Assembly (NCBI RefSeq): GCF_000317795.1
Contig: NC_019791.1
Coordinates: forward strand, 1-64,000
Length of the DNA stretch: 64,000 nt
Source of the DNA: Caldisphaera lagunensis DSM 15908
GTDB lineage: Archaea; Thermoproteota; Thermoprotei_A; Sulfolobales; Acidilobaceae
Direction: 5' to 3'
Shown: piece by piece, positions 45,171 through 53,779 of the stretch
Layout of the letters: every line of letters starts with the position of its first letter
Position numbering within the stretch: the stretch's first letter is position 1
Translations under genes and position numbers: made by a program
The notes under the pieces: generated by a model
The model's input: only the letters and a program-made list of their open reading frames with translations
The model's database searches: none
Told to the model about the DNA's origin: nothing

Positions 45171-45448
45171 CTCTTATAATGCCGGTTCCCAAATCTTTTA
45201 ATCTCCACAAAATATATATCATTAAGATTGATGTTCTCACTTAAAGGCTTAATAACAGCATATGGCTTTTCTACATTTCCTATTATATCAAAAATTTTTC
45301 CTACTAAATTAAATTTGCTATCATAAACATTACTGTTTAATTTTATTTTAGTATTTTTATTATCTATGCTTACTATAATGTAATTTAGCACCTTATTTTT
45401 AGGTTTTCCAAGTATTTCTAGCTTTCTTTTGTTAGGCGGAACCGGCAA
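45167..45448 (-). CDS. gar1: H/ACA RNP component Gar1
   Basis: 93 residues. The Gar1 core is seen in VYDSKFNLVGKIFDIIGNVEKPYAVIKP, flanked by short basic ends. Gar1 is part of the H/ACA pseudouridylation RNP with Cbf5, Nop10 and L7Ae. The gene pair gar1-tfb is a known arrangement in archaea and the four-base overlap is clear here. Confidence 0.9.
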   Translation of the reverse strand: MPVPPNKRKLEILGKPKNKVLNYIIVSIDNKNTKIKLNSNVYDSKFNLVGKIFDIIGNVEKPYAVIKPLSENINLNDIYFVEIKRFGNRHYKR

Positions 45449-45690
45449 TAATACCTCCCCTCTCTACTTATATTCCAGGTATGGTAAGGGTAATACTAGA
45501 TAGTTTTATGTATTATCATAATTGAAATTCCTCATATATTTCATATATTTTTCATAAGGAAACAATTATAGAAAAAGATTGGTATACAAGGGTAATACTT
45601 TTAAATAAATTTTACATATATAGTGTTTTGCTATTTTTGTTATATTATTATGTTACCTTAAGAATTATAGATAAAACACTTTATAAAAAT

Positions 45691-45891
45691 TTATTTTTGA
45701 TCTAGTTTAATTCCTTTATTTTCTGCTTCCTTTTTTAGGAATTCTAGAACATCGTAAGGATCTCCACCAAACCTATCTTCAATCATATTTAATTCTCTCA
45801 TCCATCTCTTACCGTAGATTTTTTTTGCAAGTTCAATTGTTTCATCAAGCAATTTCTTAGCTTCTTTTACTGAGTCTTCCAATTCGATCAC
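45691..45891 (-). CDS. Small conserved-looking helical protein
   Basis: 66 residues, almost all helical, highly charged: a first helix (about 2-25), the KRWMRELNMIEDRFGGDPYDVLEFLKKEAE segment, and a basic end. No Cys or membrane segments. I do not recognise the family. A GGTGAT-type ribosome-binding site precedes the ATG on the minus strand. Confidence 0.62.
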   Translation of the reverse strand: MIELEDSVKEAKKLLDETIELAKKIYGKRWMRELNMIEDRFGGDPYDVLEFLKKEAENKGIKLDQK

Positions 45892-46055
45892 CTATTAAGT
45901 CAATTTTTAATTATAGAGTAGGGGGTAAAAAATATATTTATTATAATTGGTTTTAATTAATATATCAAGATAACTTTAATTAAATAATTTTTATTTTATA
46001 TTTATAAATTATCTTTTTTACTGTTAGAAAAATTATTATTAATACACATTATACT

Positions 46056-46072
46056 AAAAATATAAATCTTTT
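46056..46072 (+). promoter_or_regulatory. TATA box for the RPC34/SRP19 operon
   Basis: AAAAATATAAATCTTTT lies about 75 bases before the ATG at 46138. If transcription starts 25 bases downstream, the leader is about 50 bases and includes the AAGGGGAT ribosome-binding site. Confidence 0.45.
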
Positions 46073-46137
46073 AGGAATCATATATTATTAGAGGTATCGA
46101 CTTCAAAGCGTTAATATTAGAAAAGGGGATTTAAGAC

Positions 46138-46551
46138 ATGCCGCGCAATTCAGATGAAGTAGAAAAGGCTGCTATGGAAACAATTAAAGAGCATAAGGAA
46201 GGGGTTTTGCAAAGCGAGCTATGGAAAATGATGGGTTTAGATAGCAGAGAGGGTTCAAGGCTTGTTTTGAGATTAGCAAAGAAAGGCTTGATAAAAAGGG
46301 AGCAAGTGATTGTTAATGGCAGAAGAACCTATAGGTTATTTGTTACAGAAAAACCTATTGAATCTAAATTATTAAACATAAGCTTATCATCGATTTTGGA
46401 TATACCATGTACAACATGTCCTCATATAGATGAATGTGGGTTAGGAGGATATTATGAGCCATCGACCTGTCCATTAATAGAATTATGGTTAAAGAAAGAA
46501 GTTAAGCTTGCATCTATTAGAAAAAAACAATTAATGCAACAAGCTGAGTAG
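46138..46551 (+). CDS. rpc34: RNA polymerase III RPC34-like winged-helix protein
   Basis: 137 residues. An N-terminal winged helix (about 8-70) is followed by the segment CTTCPHIDECGLGGYYEPSTC with Cys91, Cys94, Cys100 and Cys111. That spacing and the following IELWL match the C-terminal part of human RPC39 (CGLCPVFDDCHEGG...CIYMTEWL), where a cubane [4Fe-4S] cluster sits. Archaeal RPC34 homologues exist in crenarchaea. It would act in transcription initiation or polymerase recruitment. Confidence 0.87.
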   Translation: MPRNSDEVEKAAMETIKEHKEGVLQSELWKMMGLDSREGSRLVLRLAKKGLIKREQVIVNGRRTYRLFVTEKPIESKLLNISLSSILDIPCTTCPHIDECGLGGYYEPSTCPLIELWLKKEVKLASIRKKQLMQQAE

Positions 46552-46562
46552 GGTTATGAATT

Positions 46563-46853
46563 ATGCCTAAAGAAGATAAATATATTATTTGGCCATGCTA
46601 CATTGATTCAGCAATATCAAAAAATAATGGAAGAAAAATTTCCAAAGGCAAAGCTGTTTTAAAACCAAGTATTGAAGAAATTATTAATGCAGCAAAAAAG
46701 TTGGGATTTAATGCTGTTGTAGAGGAGAAAAAATACCCAAGATTATGGATTGATCAAACAAAAAGAATAGTAATACCTAAGGTCTCTAAAAAAAGAGATT
46801 TATTAATTAAAATATCAGAAGAGATCATTAAAGCAAGGCAAAAATCTAAGTAA
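46563..46853 (+). CDS. srp19: Signal recognition particle protein SRP19
   Basis: 96 residues, basic, with WPCYIDSAISKNNGRKISK, PSIEEIINAAKKLGF and the C-terminal KRDLLIKISEEI. SRP19 binds helices 6 and 8 of 7S RNA (gene at 32985-33289) and prepares it for SRP54. It lies 11 bases after the RPC34-like gene and is probably cotranscribed. Confidence 0.93.
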   Translation: MPKEDKYIIWPCYIDSAISKNNGRKISKGKAVLKPSIEEIINAAKKLGFNAVVEEKKYPRLWIDQTKRIVIPKVSKKRDLLIKISEEIIKARQKSK

Positions 46854-46951
46854 ACAATAAATATTTATATAGACATATACTTATTTATTCTATATATATC
46901 TATACAAGTTGATTTTTATTTGAAATGCTTTTGCTTCATAGGGATTGAAAA

Positions 46952-48130
46952 ATGAGTCATAAAGAATGGCCATTAGATGAGAAACCTTTACTCATATTTT
47001 GGGAAACAACAAAAGCTTGTGGTCTCGCATGTAAACATTGCAGGGCCGAGGCAATTCACAATCCTTTGCCAAATGAATTAAATAATGAAGAAGGCAAAAA
47101 ACTAATTGATCAAATTAGTGAATTTGGCAAGCCCTCGCCAATTCTTGTCTTTACTGGAGGAGATCCTTTATCTAGAAAAGATATTTGGGATTTAATTGAT
47201 TATGCAAATAAAAAAGGAGTTGTAGCAGCTTTATCTCCTAGTGTAACTCCTTTGTTGAATGATGATGCTATAGAAAACATTGTTAATCATAAAATATCAT
47301 CTGTATCAATAAGCCTTGATTCACCTTATCCTGAAATTCATGATAAAATTAGGGGAATAAATGGTACATGGAATAGAAGCATTGAATACATTAAAAAGAT
47401 GGTTGATAAGGGAATCAAGGTTCAGATTAACACAACAGTTATGAGGTCTACTGTAGAAGGATTGCCTGATATGGTTTCATTGTTAAAAAAGCTTAATATA
47501 AGCGTTTGGGAAGTTTTTTATTTGATACCTGTTGGTAGGGCTAAGTTTGAAGAAGACCTCACAAAAGAAGAGTGGGAAGATGTAGGTGCTTTTTTATATG
47601 AGGCTAGCAAATATGGTTTAACAATAAGAACAACTGAGGGGCCTATGTTTAGAAGGATTGCCTTATTGTATAGAAATCTTGAGATTAGAAATATTGATTA
47701 CAATAAAGAAATTCTTCATGGTGAACTTTATTATAACCTAGTTAGAAGGCTAAGAGAAAATATGGGAGAGCCTAATAAAGAAACAAAGGCTGAAACTTTT
47801 AGAACGAGGGATGGAAGAGGAATAGTATTTGTTTCTTATGACGGATATATTTATCCAAGTGGATTTTTACCATATCCTGCAGGTAATGTAAGGAAACAAA
47901 ATATTGTTGATATTTATAGGAATTCCGAATTGTTTAAAAAACTAAGGTCAGCTCAATTTAAAGGAAAATGTGGTTTATGTGAATTTAGAAATATATGTGG
48001 AGGAAGCAGGGCAAGGGCATTTTCATATACTGGAGATCCTTTTGCTGATGATCCAGCATGCTCATATAATCCAGGAGAATATGATAAAATCTTGGGAAAA
48101 TATGGCCTTAGTTATGATGATTTAAGGTGA
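46952..48130 (+). CDS. ahbD: Radical SAM/SPASM protein, probable heme synthase AhbD
   Basis: 392 residues. The radical SAM cluster motif is CGLACKHC (Cys23, Cys27, Cys30), followed by the GGDPLSR region. A SPASM-type C-terminus has CGLCEFRNICGGSRARA and DDPACSY. As first gene before the siroheme decarboxylase and AhbC-like genes it most likely is the AhbD-type enzyme that oxidatively decarboxylates Fe-coproporphyrin to heme b. Close relatives with other functions exist, so the exact step rests on context. Confidence 0.8.
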   Translation: MSHKEWPLDEKPLLIFWETTKACGLACKHCRAEAIHNPLPNELNNEEGKKLIDQISEFGKPSPILVFTGGDPLSRKDIWDLIDYANKKGVVAALSPSVTPLLNDDAIENIVNHKISSVSISLDSPYPEIHDKIRGINGTWNRSIEYIKKMVDKGIKVQINTTVMRSTVEGLPDMVSLLKKLNISVWEVFYLIPVGRAKFEEDLTKEEWEDVGAFLYEASKYGLTIRTTEGPMFRRIALLYRNLEIRNIDYNKEILHGELYYNLVRRLRENMGEPNKETKAETFRTRDGRGIVFVSYDGYIYPSGFLPYPAGNVRKQNIVDIYRNSELFKKLRSAQFKGKCGLCEFRNICGGSRARAFSYTGDPFADDPACSYNPGEYDKILGKYGLSYDDLR

Positions 48131-48135
48131 AGCAA

Positions 48136-49098
48136 ATGGACCAAATAGATAAAGATATTTTAATGGAGTTGCAATATAATTTTCCATTAAATTCTAGACC
48201 GTATGATGAAATAGCTGATAAGCTAGGAATAAAATTAAATGAGTTATTAAATAGAATAAATAATCTAAAAAATGAAGGAATAATAAAAAGAATAGGATTT
48301 TATTATAATTTTAGATCCCAAGGAAATGAGGCAGCTTTAATTGCTTTTGAATCCGGTGAAAATTATAAAAAATTAGCTGAAATAGCTATGAAGGATCCAT
48401 TAGTGACTCATAGCTATCTAAGAAATCACCCTATTTATAATGTTTGGATTGTTGCAAAAAGATCTAGTCATGATGAATTAATTAAGTTAGCAGAAAGAAT
48501 GATGAAGGATTCAAATTCAAAGTCCTATGTTGTTTTATTATCAAAAAGGACATATAAATTAAGCGTAAAATTTGATTTATATAATGGAATTTCAAAGGCT
48601 GGCAGATATGCATTGTTACCAAAGAATCCACCTTTGCTAAGAGATTTGGGTATTGATAAAGATTTTCCATTATCAATTAAAAGCCTTCCAATAAATGAAA
48701 AGCCTTATGAATATATATTAAAGAAATACAACATGTCAGAAGAAGAACTTGAAAACTCATTGAAAATGTTATTGGATAAAGGAGTTTTAGCAGATCCTGG
48801 AGCAGCATTGGATGGAGAAAAACTTGGGTTTAAAGAAAACGGAATGGCAGTTATGGAACCAGATAATAATGAGGAATCAATATGTGAGTGTGCAGCGTCT
48901 ATGAGCTTTTCTACCCATGTAGTTTTAAGACAATCAATACCAGAAGGTAGATGGAAGCATGTTAGTTATGCAATGATACATGCAACTGATAAGGAAAAAA
49001 TAAATAAAATGGTGGAAGAGCTAAGGAAAAATTGCAAGCCAAAAGATATTATGGTTATCTACAGCCTAGAGGATTTAAAGCCAGGTGTAATAAGATGA
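48136..49098 (+). CDS. ahbAB: Fused siroheme decarboxylase AhbA-AhbB
   Basis: About 320 residues made of two homologous halves, each with a Lrp/AsnC-like winged helix and a ferredoxin-like domain: the first starts MDQIDKDILMELQ, the second near PYEYILKKYNMSEEEL. GRYALL in the middle and the RWKHVSYAMIHA region in the second half are typical of siroheme decarboxylase subunits. AhbA and AhbB are usually separate and form a heterodimer that converts siroheme to 12,18-didecarboxysiroheme; here they are one chain. The start at ATG 48136 follows AAGGTGA, which contains the previous stop. The four-gene order supports the function. Confidence 0.87.
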   Translation: MDQIDKDILMELQYNFPLNSRPYDEIADKLGIKLNELLNRINNLKNEGIIKRIGFYYNFRSQGNEAALIAFESGENYKKLAEIAMKDPLVTHSYLRNHPIYNVWIVAKRSSHDELIKLAERMMKDSNSKSYVVLLSKRTYKLSVKFDLYNGISKAGRYALLPKNPPLLRDLGIDKDFPLSIKSLPINEKPYEYILKKYNMSEEELENSLKMLLDKGVLADPGAALDGEKLGFKENGMAVMEPDNNEESICECAASMSFSTHVVLRQSIPEGRWKHVSYAMIHATDKEKINKMVEELRKNCKPKDIMVIYSLEDLKPGVIR

Positions 49099-50288
49099 TA
49101 CCAATAACTGTTATGGTAACAGGGGAAGGGACTGTATCTTCAAAGATAAAGGGTCATTATAATAAGGATAATCCATCAACTTTTACTAATGAGTTAAAAC
49201 CTGCAGTATTTTGGAATATAACATATAAATGCAATTTAAATTGCGTCCATTGTTATATAGATGCGTCATCTAAAATCAATAGAGAAGAATTAAGTAAAGA
49301 AAAATTAATCGAGGTTGCAAATGAAATAGTTAAATTGGAATTACCATTGATAGTATTTACTGGTGGAGAGCCTCTTTATAGGAAAGAATTCTGGGATGTT
49401 TCTGAAGTTTTAGCTAATAGAAAAAAGCCTAAGCTAACTCTTAGTACAAATGGTACATTAATTACTGAAGAAAATGCTAAGAAGTTAAAGGAATTAGGAT
49501 ACATGTATATAGGTATTTCTTTAGACAGCATCTACCCTCAAAATCATGATAAATTTAGAGGGTATGATGGAGCTTTTTCATTAACAATGAAAGGTATTGA
49601 AAATTCAATAAAATATGGAATAGATGTAGGGATTAGAACAACAATAACTAAATATAATGTAAACGAAATACCAGCAATGATAGATTTTGTTGTAAAAAAA
49701 GGCATAAGAAGAATTTCATTATATTTATTAGACACAATAGGTAGGGCAGTAAAAATATCATCTGATCTGCCAACAAAGGATCAGCTAATAAGTTTAACAA
49801 ATATTCTTATTGAAAAAGCAAAGGAATACAAATCAAAAATTGAGATAGAAATTGTTAGAGGAAACTTTATAGGAATTTATGTTGCAGACAAAATTTCATC
49901 AAATAAAGAGGATTTCTTAAAATATTTAAAAATGATTCAAGCTCAGGGAGATTGTGGAAGGAAAACTATTAGCATTTATCCAGATGGAACAGTTAGGCCA
50001 TGCCAATTTATAGATGATTATATAATAGGTGATTTAAGAAAACAAAAATTGGAAGAAATTCTTCAAATTGCAAATCCAAATCTTGAAAAGTTTATCAACT
50101 TATCAGAAAACTTAGAAGGGGAAAGATGCAGCAAATGTGCATTTAAGAAAATATGTGGTGGTGGGAGTAGGGGGAGGGCTAAGGTAATAAATAATAACTT
50201 TTGGGGTGACGAACCTTTATGTTTCATAGATTATAATGATATTGCAAAAAGGTGGGGGATTATTGACTCACATTCCTTTATACATTGA
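49095..50288 (+). CDS. ahbC: Radical SAM protein, probable didecarboxysiroheme deacetylase AhbC
   Basis: About 397 residues. The cluster motif CNLNCVHC (Cys46, Cys50, Cys53) follows an N-terminal MVTGEGTVSSKIKG region that resembles AhbC/NirJ proteins, and the C-terminus has CSKCAFKKICGGGSRGRA. It should remove the acetate side chains of 12,18-didecarboxysiroheme to give Fe-coproporphyrin III. The start ATG overlaps the stop of ahbAB as ATGA. An upstream frame to 49032 is a shadow. Assignment relative to ahbD rests partly on similarity and partly on operon context. Confidence 0.82.
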   Translation: MIPITVMVTGEGTVSSKIKGHYNKDNPSTFTNELKPAVFWNITYKCNLNCVHCYIDASSKINREELSKEKLIEVANEIVKLELPLIVFTGGEPLYRKEFWDVSEVLANRKKPKLTLSTNGTLITEENAKKLKELGYMYIGISLDSIYPQNHDKFRGYDGAFSLTMKGIENSIKYGIDVGIRTTITKYNVNEIPAMIDFVVKKGIRRISLYLLDTIGRAVKISSDLPTKDQLISLTNILIEKAKEYKSKIEIEIVRGNFIGIYVADKISSNKEDFLKYLKMIQAQGDCGRKTISIYPDGTVRPCQFIDDYIIGDLRKQKLEEILQIANPNLEKFINLSENLEGERCSKCAFKKICGGGSRGRAKVINNNFWGDEPLCFIDYNDIAKRWGIIDSHSFIH

Positions 50289-50937
50289 TTTTGATGGTTT
50301 GAAAGTTTTGGTAATAGGAGGAGGTAATGTAGGCGCAAGGAGATCCATAACATTTCTTGAATCAGGGGCAATTGTAACTGTTGTAGCATCATATTTTAAT
50401 GAGAGCTTATTGAAAATTAATGATAAAAAACTAAAACTAATAAAAATGGAAATTAAAAAACCAGAAGACTTAAATGAACTTATAGAAAACAATGATTTAA
50501 TTGTTTTAACAACAGACAATGAATTTATCAATAATGGAATTTATAAAATTGCAAAAGAAAAAGGCAAGTTAATAAATAACGCAACAAATTCTTCAATGGG
50601 TAATGTTATTGTTCCTTTTAGAAAGAAAATATATGATAATTTGGAGGTTGCAGTAACCAGTTTAGGATATACTGGAATAGCTGCAAGAAGAAGCTTAGAA
50701 AAAATTGAAAATTGCTTAGAAAATGATATTGAAATCAAAACCCTTTATGATTCTATGAAAGAATTTAAAAAATACATTAAAGAAAAAATTAAAAATCCAA
50801 AAATAAGGTATAGGTTATATTTTGAAGTAGAAAAGGATGAAATTTATGAAAAATATGTTAAAGAAGGAAAATTAAATGAAGCCATAGAAAGGGCAAAAGA
50901 AATAATAAAAAATTATATAAAAGATATGGATAAGTAA
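50263..50937 (+). CDS. Precorrin-2 dehydrogenase/ferrochelatase (siroheme synthase N-domain)
   Basis: About 225 residues. A Rossmann NAD-binding motif VLVIGGGNVGARR opens the protein, followed by the NNATNSSMGNVIVPF region and a helical C-terminal domain, as in Met8/SirC. It oxidises precorrin-2 to sirohydrochlorin and may insert iron, feeding the siroheme-to-heme genes upstream in the operon. The start TTG at 50263 follows GGTGGGGG and overlaps the AhbC gene by 26 bases; an upstream frame from 50236 is unlikely. No uroporphyrinogen methyltransferase is adjacent. Confidence 0.86.
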   Translation: MTHIPLYIDFDGLKVLVIGGGNVGARRSITFLESGAIVTVVASYFNESLLKINDKKLKLIKMEIKKPEDLNELIENNDLIVLTTDNEFINNGIYKIAKEKGKLINNATNSSMGNVIVPFRKKIYDNLEVAVTSLGYTGIAARRSLEKIENCLENDIEIKTLYDSMKEFKKYIKEKIKNPKIRYRLYFEVEKDEIYEKYVKEGKLNEAIERAKEIIKNYIKDMDK

Positions 50938-50960
50938 AGCTTTAAAATTTTATTCATGAA

Positions 50961-50970
50961 TTTATAATAT
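50961..50970 (+). promoter_or_regulatory. TATA box for tRNA-Arg
   Basis: TTTATAATAT lies about 37-46 bases before the tRNA. Transcription would start about 50985-50995, giving a short leader. The following hairpin (50970-50990) falls at the start site. Confidence 0.5.
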
Positions 50971-50990
50971 GGCACATTAAGAATGTGCCA
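50970..50990. repeat. Perfect inverted repeat before tRNA-Arg
   Basis: TGGCACATT and AATGTGCCA form a nine-pair stem around AAG. It lies between the siroheme gene's stop and the tRNA, immediately after the tRNA TATA box. It could be a terminator of the upstream operon or an operator over the tRNA start site. Confidence 0.6.
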
Positions 50991-51006
50991 GCTAAAGGGT
51001 CCATAA

Positions 51007-51084
51007 GGACCCGTAGCTCAGCCAGGATAGAGCGTCGGCCCCCTAAGCCGAATGTCGGGGGTTCAAATCCCCCCGGGTCCGCCA
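51007..51084 (+). tRNA. tRNA-Arg (anticodon CCT)
   Basis: Acceptor GGACCCG pairs with CGGGTCC, the D arm is TAGCTCAGCCAGGATAGAGC, the anticodon stem TCGGC/GCCGA encloses CCCCTAA with anticodon CCT (reads AGG), and the T arm is GGGGG-TTCAAAT-CCCCC. The discriminator is G and CCA is encoded in the genome, unlike in tRNA-Ala above. No intron. Confidence 0.96.
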
Positions 51085-51507
51085 CATAAAAATTTTAATG
51101 AGCTTTATTTCAATTTTAAAATTCTGATAAGTTCCCATTTATATGAAGGTCAAGGACTCATCAATATAATAAAAAGAGAATAAGTTAAAAGGAATATCTG
51201 ATACAAAGAGTGCCATTAGGCCTTATTTCTTTTGTTTTTTATTAATTTTAAATTAAATAATTTTACAATTATTTGAATAGTTATTTCAGCTATTCATGAA
51301 ATTTAAATAATCATATCTATTAAAGCCTCAATATATTTCAAACGTGATGCTTATAGCCTATGGAGTTGATAACTATGAAATGTGGAGTATTAGTATTAAT
51401 AAATTTAACATAATTATGTTACAAAAGATATGCATAAGAAATAAATAAAAAATATAGTTTATTTTATTTTTTATCTTTTAATATAGATTCATAATCTTAT
51501 TAAAAAT
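51085..51507. other. Gene-free stretch after tRNA-Arg
   Basis: No intact gene. An inverted repeat, TGAATAG and CTATTCA around nine bases, lies at 51274-51296. A 33-codon open frame near 51348-51449 (starting MLIAYGVDNYEMW) looks like a fragment of a former gene but is too short to identify. No copy of the tRNA 3' end was seen, so there is no sign of an integrated element. Confidence 0.45.
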
Positions 51508-53466
51508 TTATTGAATAGAGAGTTTCTTGAATTTTTCTATTGCCTCTTTTATTTCATTTATTGATGCCTCTTCTTCAAGCGTTGAAACGTCACCAATATC
51601 TTGTCCTAAGAACAATCTTTTCATCACACGGCGCATTATTTTTCCACTTCTAGTTTTTGGAAGCATATTTACAAATTCTATATCTTTAAATACAGCTACT
51701 GGACCAAAAGTTTTCCTAACATGCTCTATAAGTTCTTTTTTAAGTTCTTCACTTGGTTTATAACCCTGCTTAAGAACTACAAATGCAGCTATTACTTCTC
51801 CTCTTAGCTCATCAGGAACTCCTGTCACTCCAGCTTCTGCTACAGCTGGATGCGAAATTAATGCATTTTCAACTTCAATTGTCCCTATTCTATGTCCAGC
51901 AATCTTCATTACTTCATCTGATCTTCCGCTGAACCATAGAAAACCGTTTTCATCCATCATAGCAGCATCTCCTGTGAAATAATAGCCTTTTCCAAATCCA
52001 ACTTCCCAATAAGATTTAACATATCTATCAAAGTCACCCCATAGTCTTGGTGTAAGTCCAGGGAATGGTCTTTTTAAGTAAAGTATACCTTTTTGATTAG
52101 GACTTGCTTCTTTCCCAGTGACTTCATCTATTATAACTGGAATAACTCCTGGTAATGGTAAACCTGCAGACCCTGGTTTTACATATTTTTTAATTTCATC
52201 GCCCCCAATCCCATAAGGATATCCAAAAAGAGCACCTGTAGTTTCTGTTTGCCACATATGATCAATAACAGGTATTCTTTCATCAAAAACATCCTTATAT
52301 AACCAATTCCATACCTCTGGATTTAATACTTCTCCAGCAGCTACAACTCTTTTTAAGGAACTTAGATCAAATTCTTTTGCTTTTTCAGTACCAAATCTTC
52401 TTAGAGTCCTTGCACCAGTTGGTGATGTCCATAAGAGAGTAGCCCTATTTTTCTCCATAATCTTCCACCACATACCAGGTTCTGGATAATCAGGCACGCC
52501 ATCGTAAACAATAGTCGTTGAACCAGCCAGAAGAGGACCAAAAACAATATAGCTTTGACCAACGATCCATCCAATATCAGATGTATTTAATATGATATCA
52601 TTTGGTTCTAGACCATAAATCCATTTAGCGGCCCAATAATTCCAAATTTGATATCCTCCATGAACATGAACTACAGGTTTAGGTTTCGCAGTAGTTCCAG
52701 AAGTAGGCATAATGAATATTGGATCATCTGCATCCATTTCAACATAATCACTACTTTCTCCTTTACCCATATTTAAAAATTCCTTTATAAGCAGATCTCT
52801 TCCCTCTTTCATTCTTATTTCAAGCTCAGGCATCATCCTGCGTACTATGATATACTTTATGTTTTCAGAGACTTCCTTAGAAACTAATTTAAGTGCTTCT
52901 TCTATATAATCGTTTAATCCTATTAATTTTCCTCTCCTTGATGCATAGTCTTGCGTAAATATGAGTTTGGGTCTAGTTAGCTCTATTCTATCAGCGATTG
53001 CACCTGGTGAGAAACCTGCAAAGACAGTAACTGAAATTGCTCCTATCCTAGCGCTTGCTAAAATCATGGCAATAGCTTCAATAGAATTAGGTAAATATAT
53101 CAAAACCCTATCACCTTTGTTAATACCAGCCTTTCTGAGAGACGCTGCATAATCTTTAACCATGTAATAGAGTTGACTATAAGTTATTGAATAACTTTGA
53201 TTATATTCAGGAGCTTCATAGATATAAGCAATCTTCGTTCCATATCTTTTAACTTTATAATCTAAGCAATTATAGCTAATATTGGTTTTTCCATTAATAA
53301 ACCAGCTAAACTTTGGATATTCCCATTTAAATGTTTTGTCCCATTTCTTGAACCAATAAATATCTTCTTCGCTTTCATTGGCCTTATTATTCCAAAAATC
53401 CTCAGGATTTTCATAGGCTTTCTTCCATAGTTCTTTAAATGTTTGCATAGGATCCACTTTTTTCAC
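51508..53466 (-). CDS. acsA: AMP-forming acyl-CoA synthetase (acetyl/propionyl type)
   Basis: 652 residues of the acetyl-CoA synthetase class. The phosphate loop is MPTSGTTAKPKPV, the acyl-pocket motif MWQTETTG keeps the tryptophan that restricts the pocket to short acids, and the C-terminal catalytic lysine lies in TRSGKIMRR. It makes acetyl-CoA or propionyl-CoA from acid, ATP and CoA; some crenarchaeal relatives also activate 3-hydroxypropionate or 4-hydroxybutyrate, so the acid is not certain. It is monocistronic, 300 bases from the HIT and CoA-transferase genes. Confidence 0.92.
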   Translation of the reverse strand: MKKVDPMQTFKELWKKAYENPEDFWNNKANESEEDIYWFKKWDKTFKWEYPKFSWFINGKTNISYNCLDYKVKRYGTKIAYIYEAPEYNQSYSITYSQLYYMVKDYAASLRKAGINKGDRVLIYLPNSIEAIAMILASARIGAISVTVFAGFSPGAIADRIELTRPKLIFTQDYASRRGKLIGLNDYIEEALKLVSKEVSENIKYIIVRRMMPELEIRMKEGRDLLIKEFLNMGKGESSDYVEMDADDPIFIMPTSGTTAKPKPVVHVHGGYQIWNYWAAKWIYGLEPNDIILNTSDIGWIVGQSYIVFGPLLAGSTTIVYDGVPDYPEPGMWWKIMEKNRATLLWTSPTGARTLRRFGTEKAKEFDLSSLKRVVAAGEVLNPEVWNWLYKDVFDERIPVIDHMWQTETTGALFGYPYGIGGDEIKKYVKPGSAGLPLPGVIPVIIDEVTGKEASPNQKGILYLKRPFPGLTPRLWGDFDRYVKSYWEVGFGKGYYFTGDAAMMDENGFLWFSGRSDEVMKIAGHRIGTIEVENALISHPAVAEAGVTGVPDELRGEVIAAFVVLKQGYKPSEELKKELIEHVRKTFGPVAVFKDIEFVNMLPKTRSGKIMRRVMKRLFLGQDIGDVSTLEEEASINEIKEAIEKFKKLSIQ

Positions 53467-53779
53467 CTTTATTTATAAGTAAAAGAAGTGGTTAAATATT
53501 TTATAATATACAATATCTTATACTATTAAAAATACATAATAATTTTGAAATTTAAGATGTTCCATTACATTTGTATTTTAACTAAAGGATCTAATAAGCA
53601 TAAAGAAAAAATGTGTATAATTGGAAAGAGAAGTGTTTATTTAATACGGTAGTCAGAAAAAAGTTTTAACCTATATTGAGTTTATAGGAGAATTGTATCT
53701 TTATTATACTTTGTTATACTATAAATATCTATGAAGAATATAAATACTATAAATAATATAAATTTTTATTTCAAAAAAT
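53467..53779. other. Intergenic region with AT-rich repeats
   Basis: About 310 bases upstream of the acyl-CoA synthetase gene, on whose strand its promoter should lie. Short repeats of TACTATAAAT occur at about 53724 and 53747. No coding frame or RNA gene is seen. Confidence 0.4.

Noticed and set aside
51124-51200. A C/D box sRNA after tRNA-Arg on the minus strand
   Set aside because: A TGATGAG-like C box is present, but no CTGA at the right distance.
51345-51449. A small gene starting GTG/ATG after tRNA-Arg
   Set aside because: Only about 34 codons, no ribosome-binding site and no recognisable family; more likely a remnant.
51007-51507. Integration site of a mobile element at tRNA-Arg
   Set aside because: No repeated tRNA 3' segment, integrase gene or viral gene was found in the following region.
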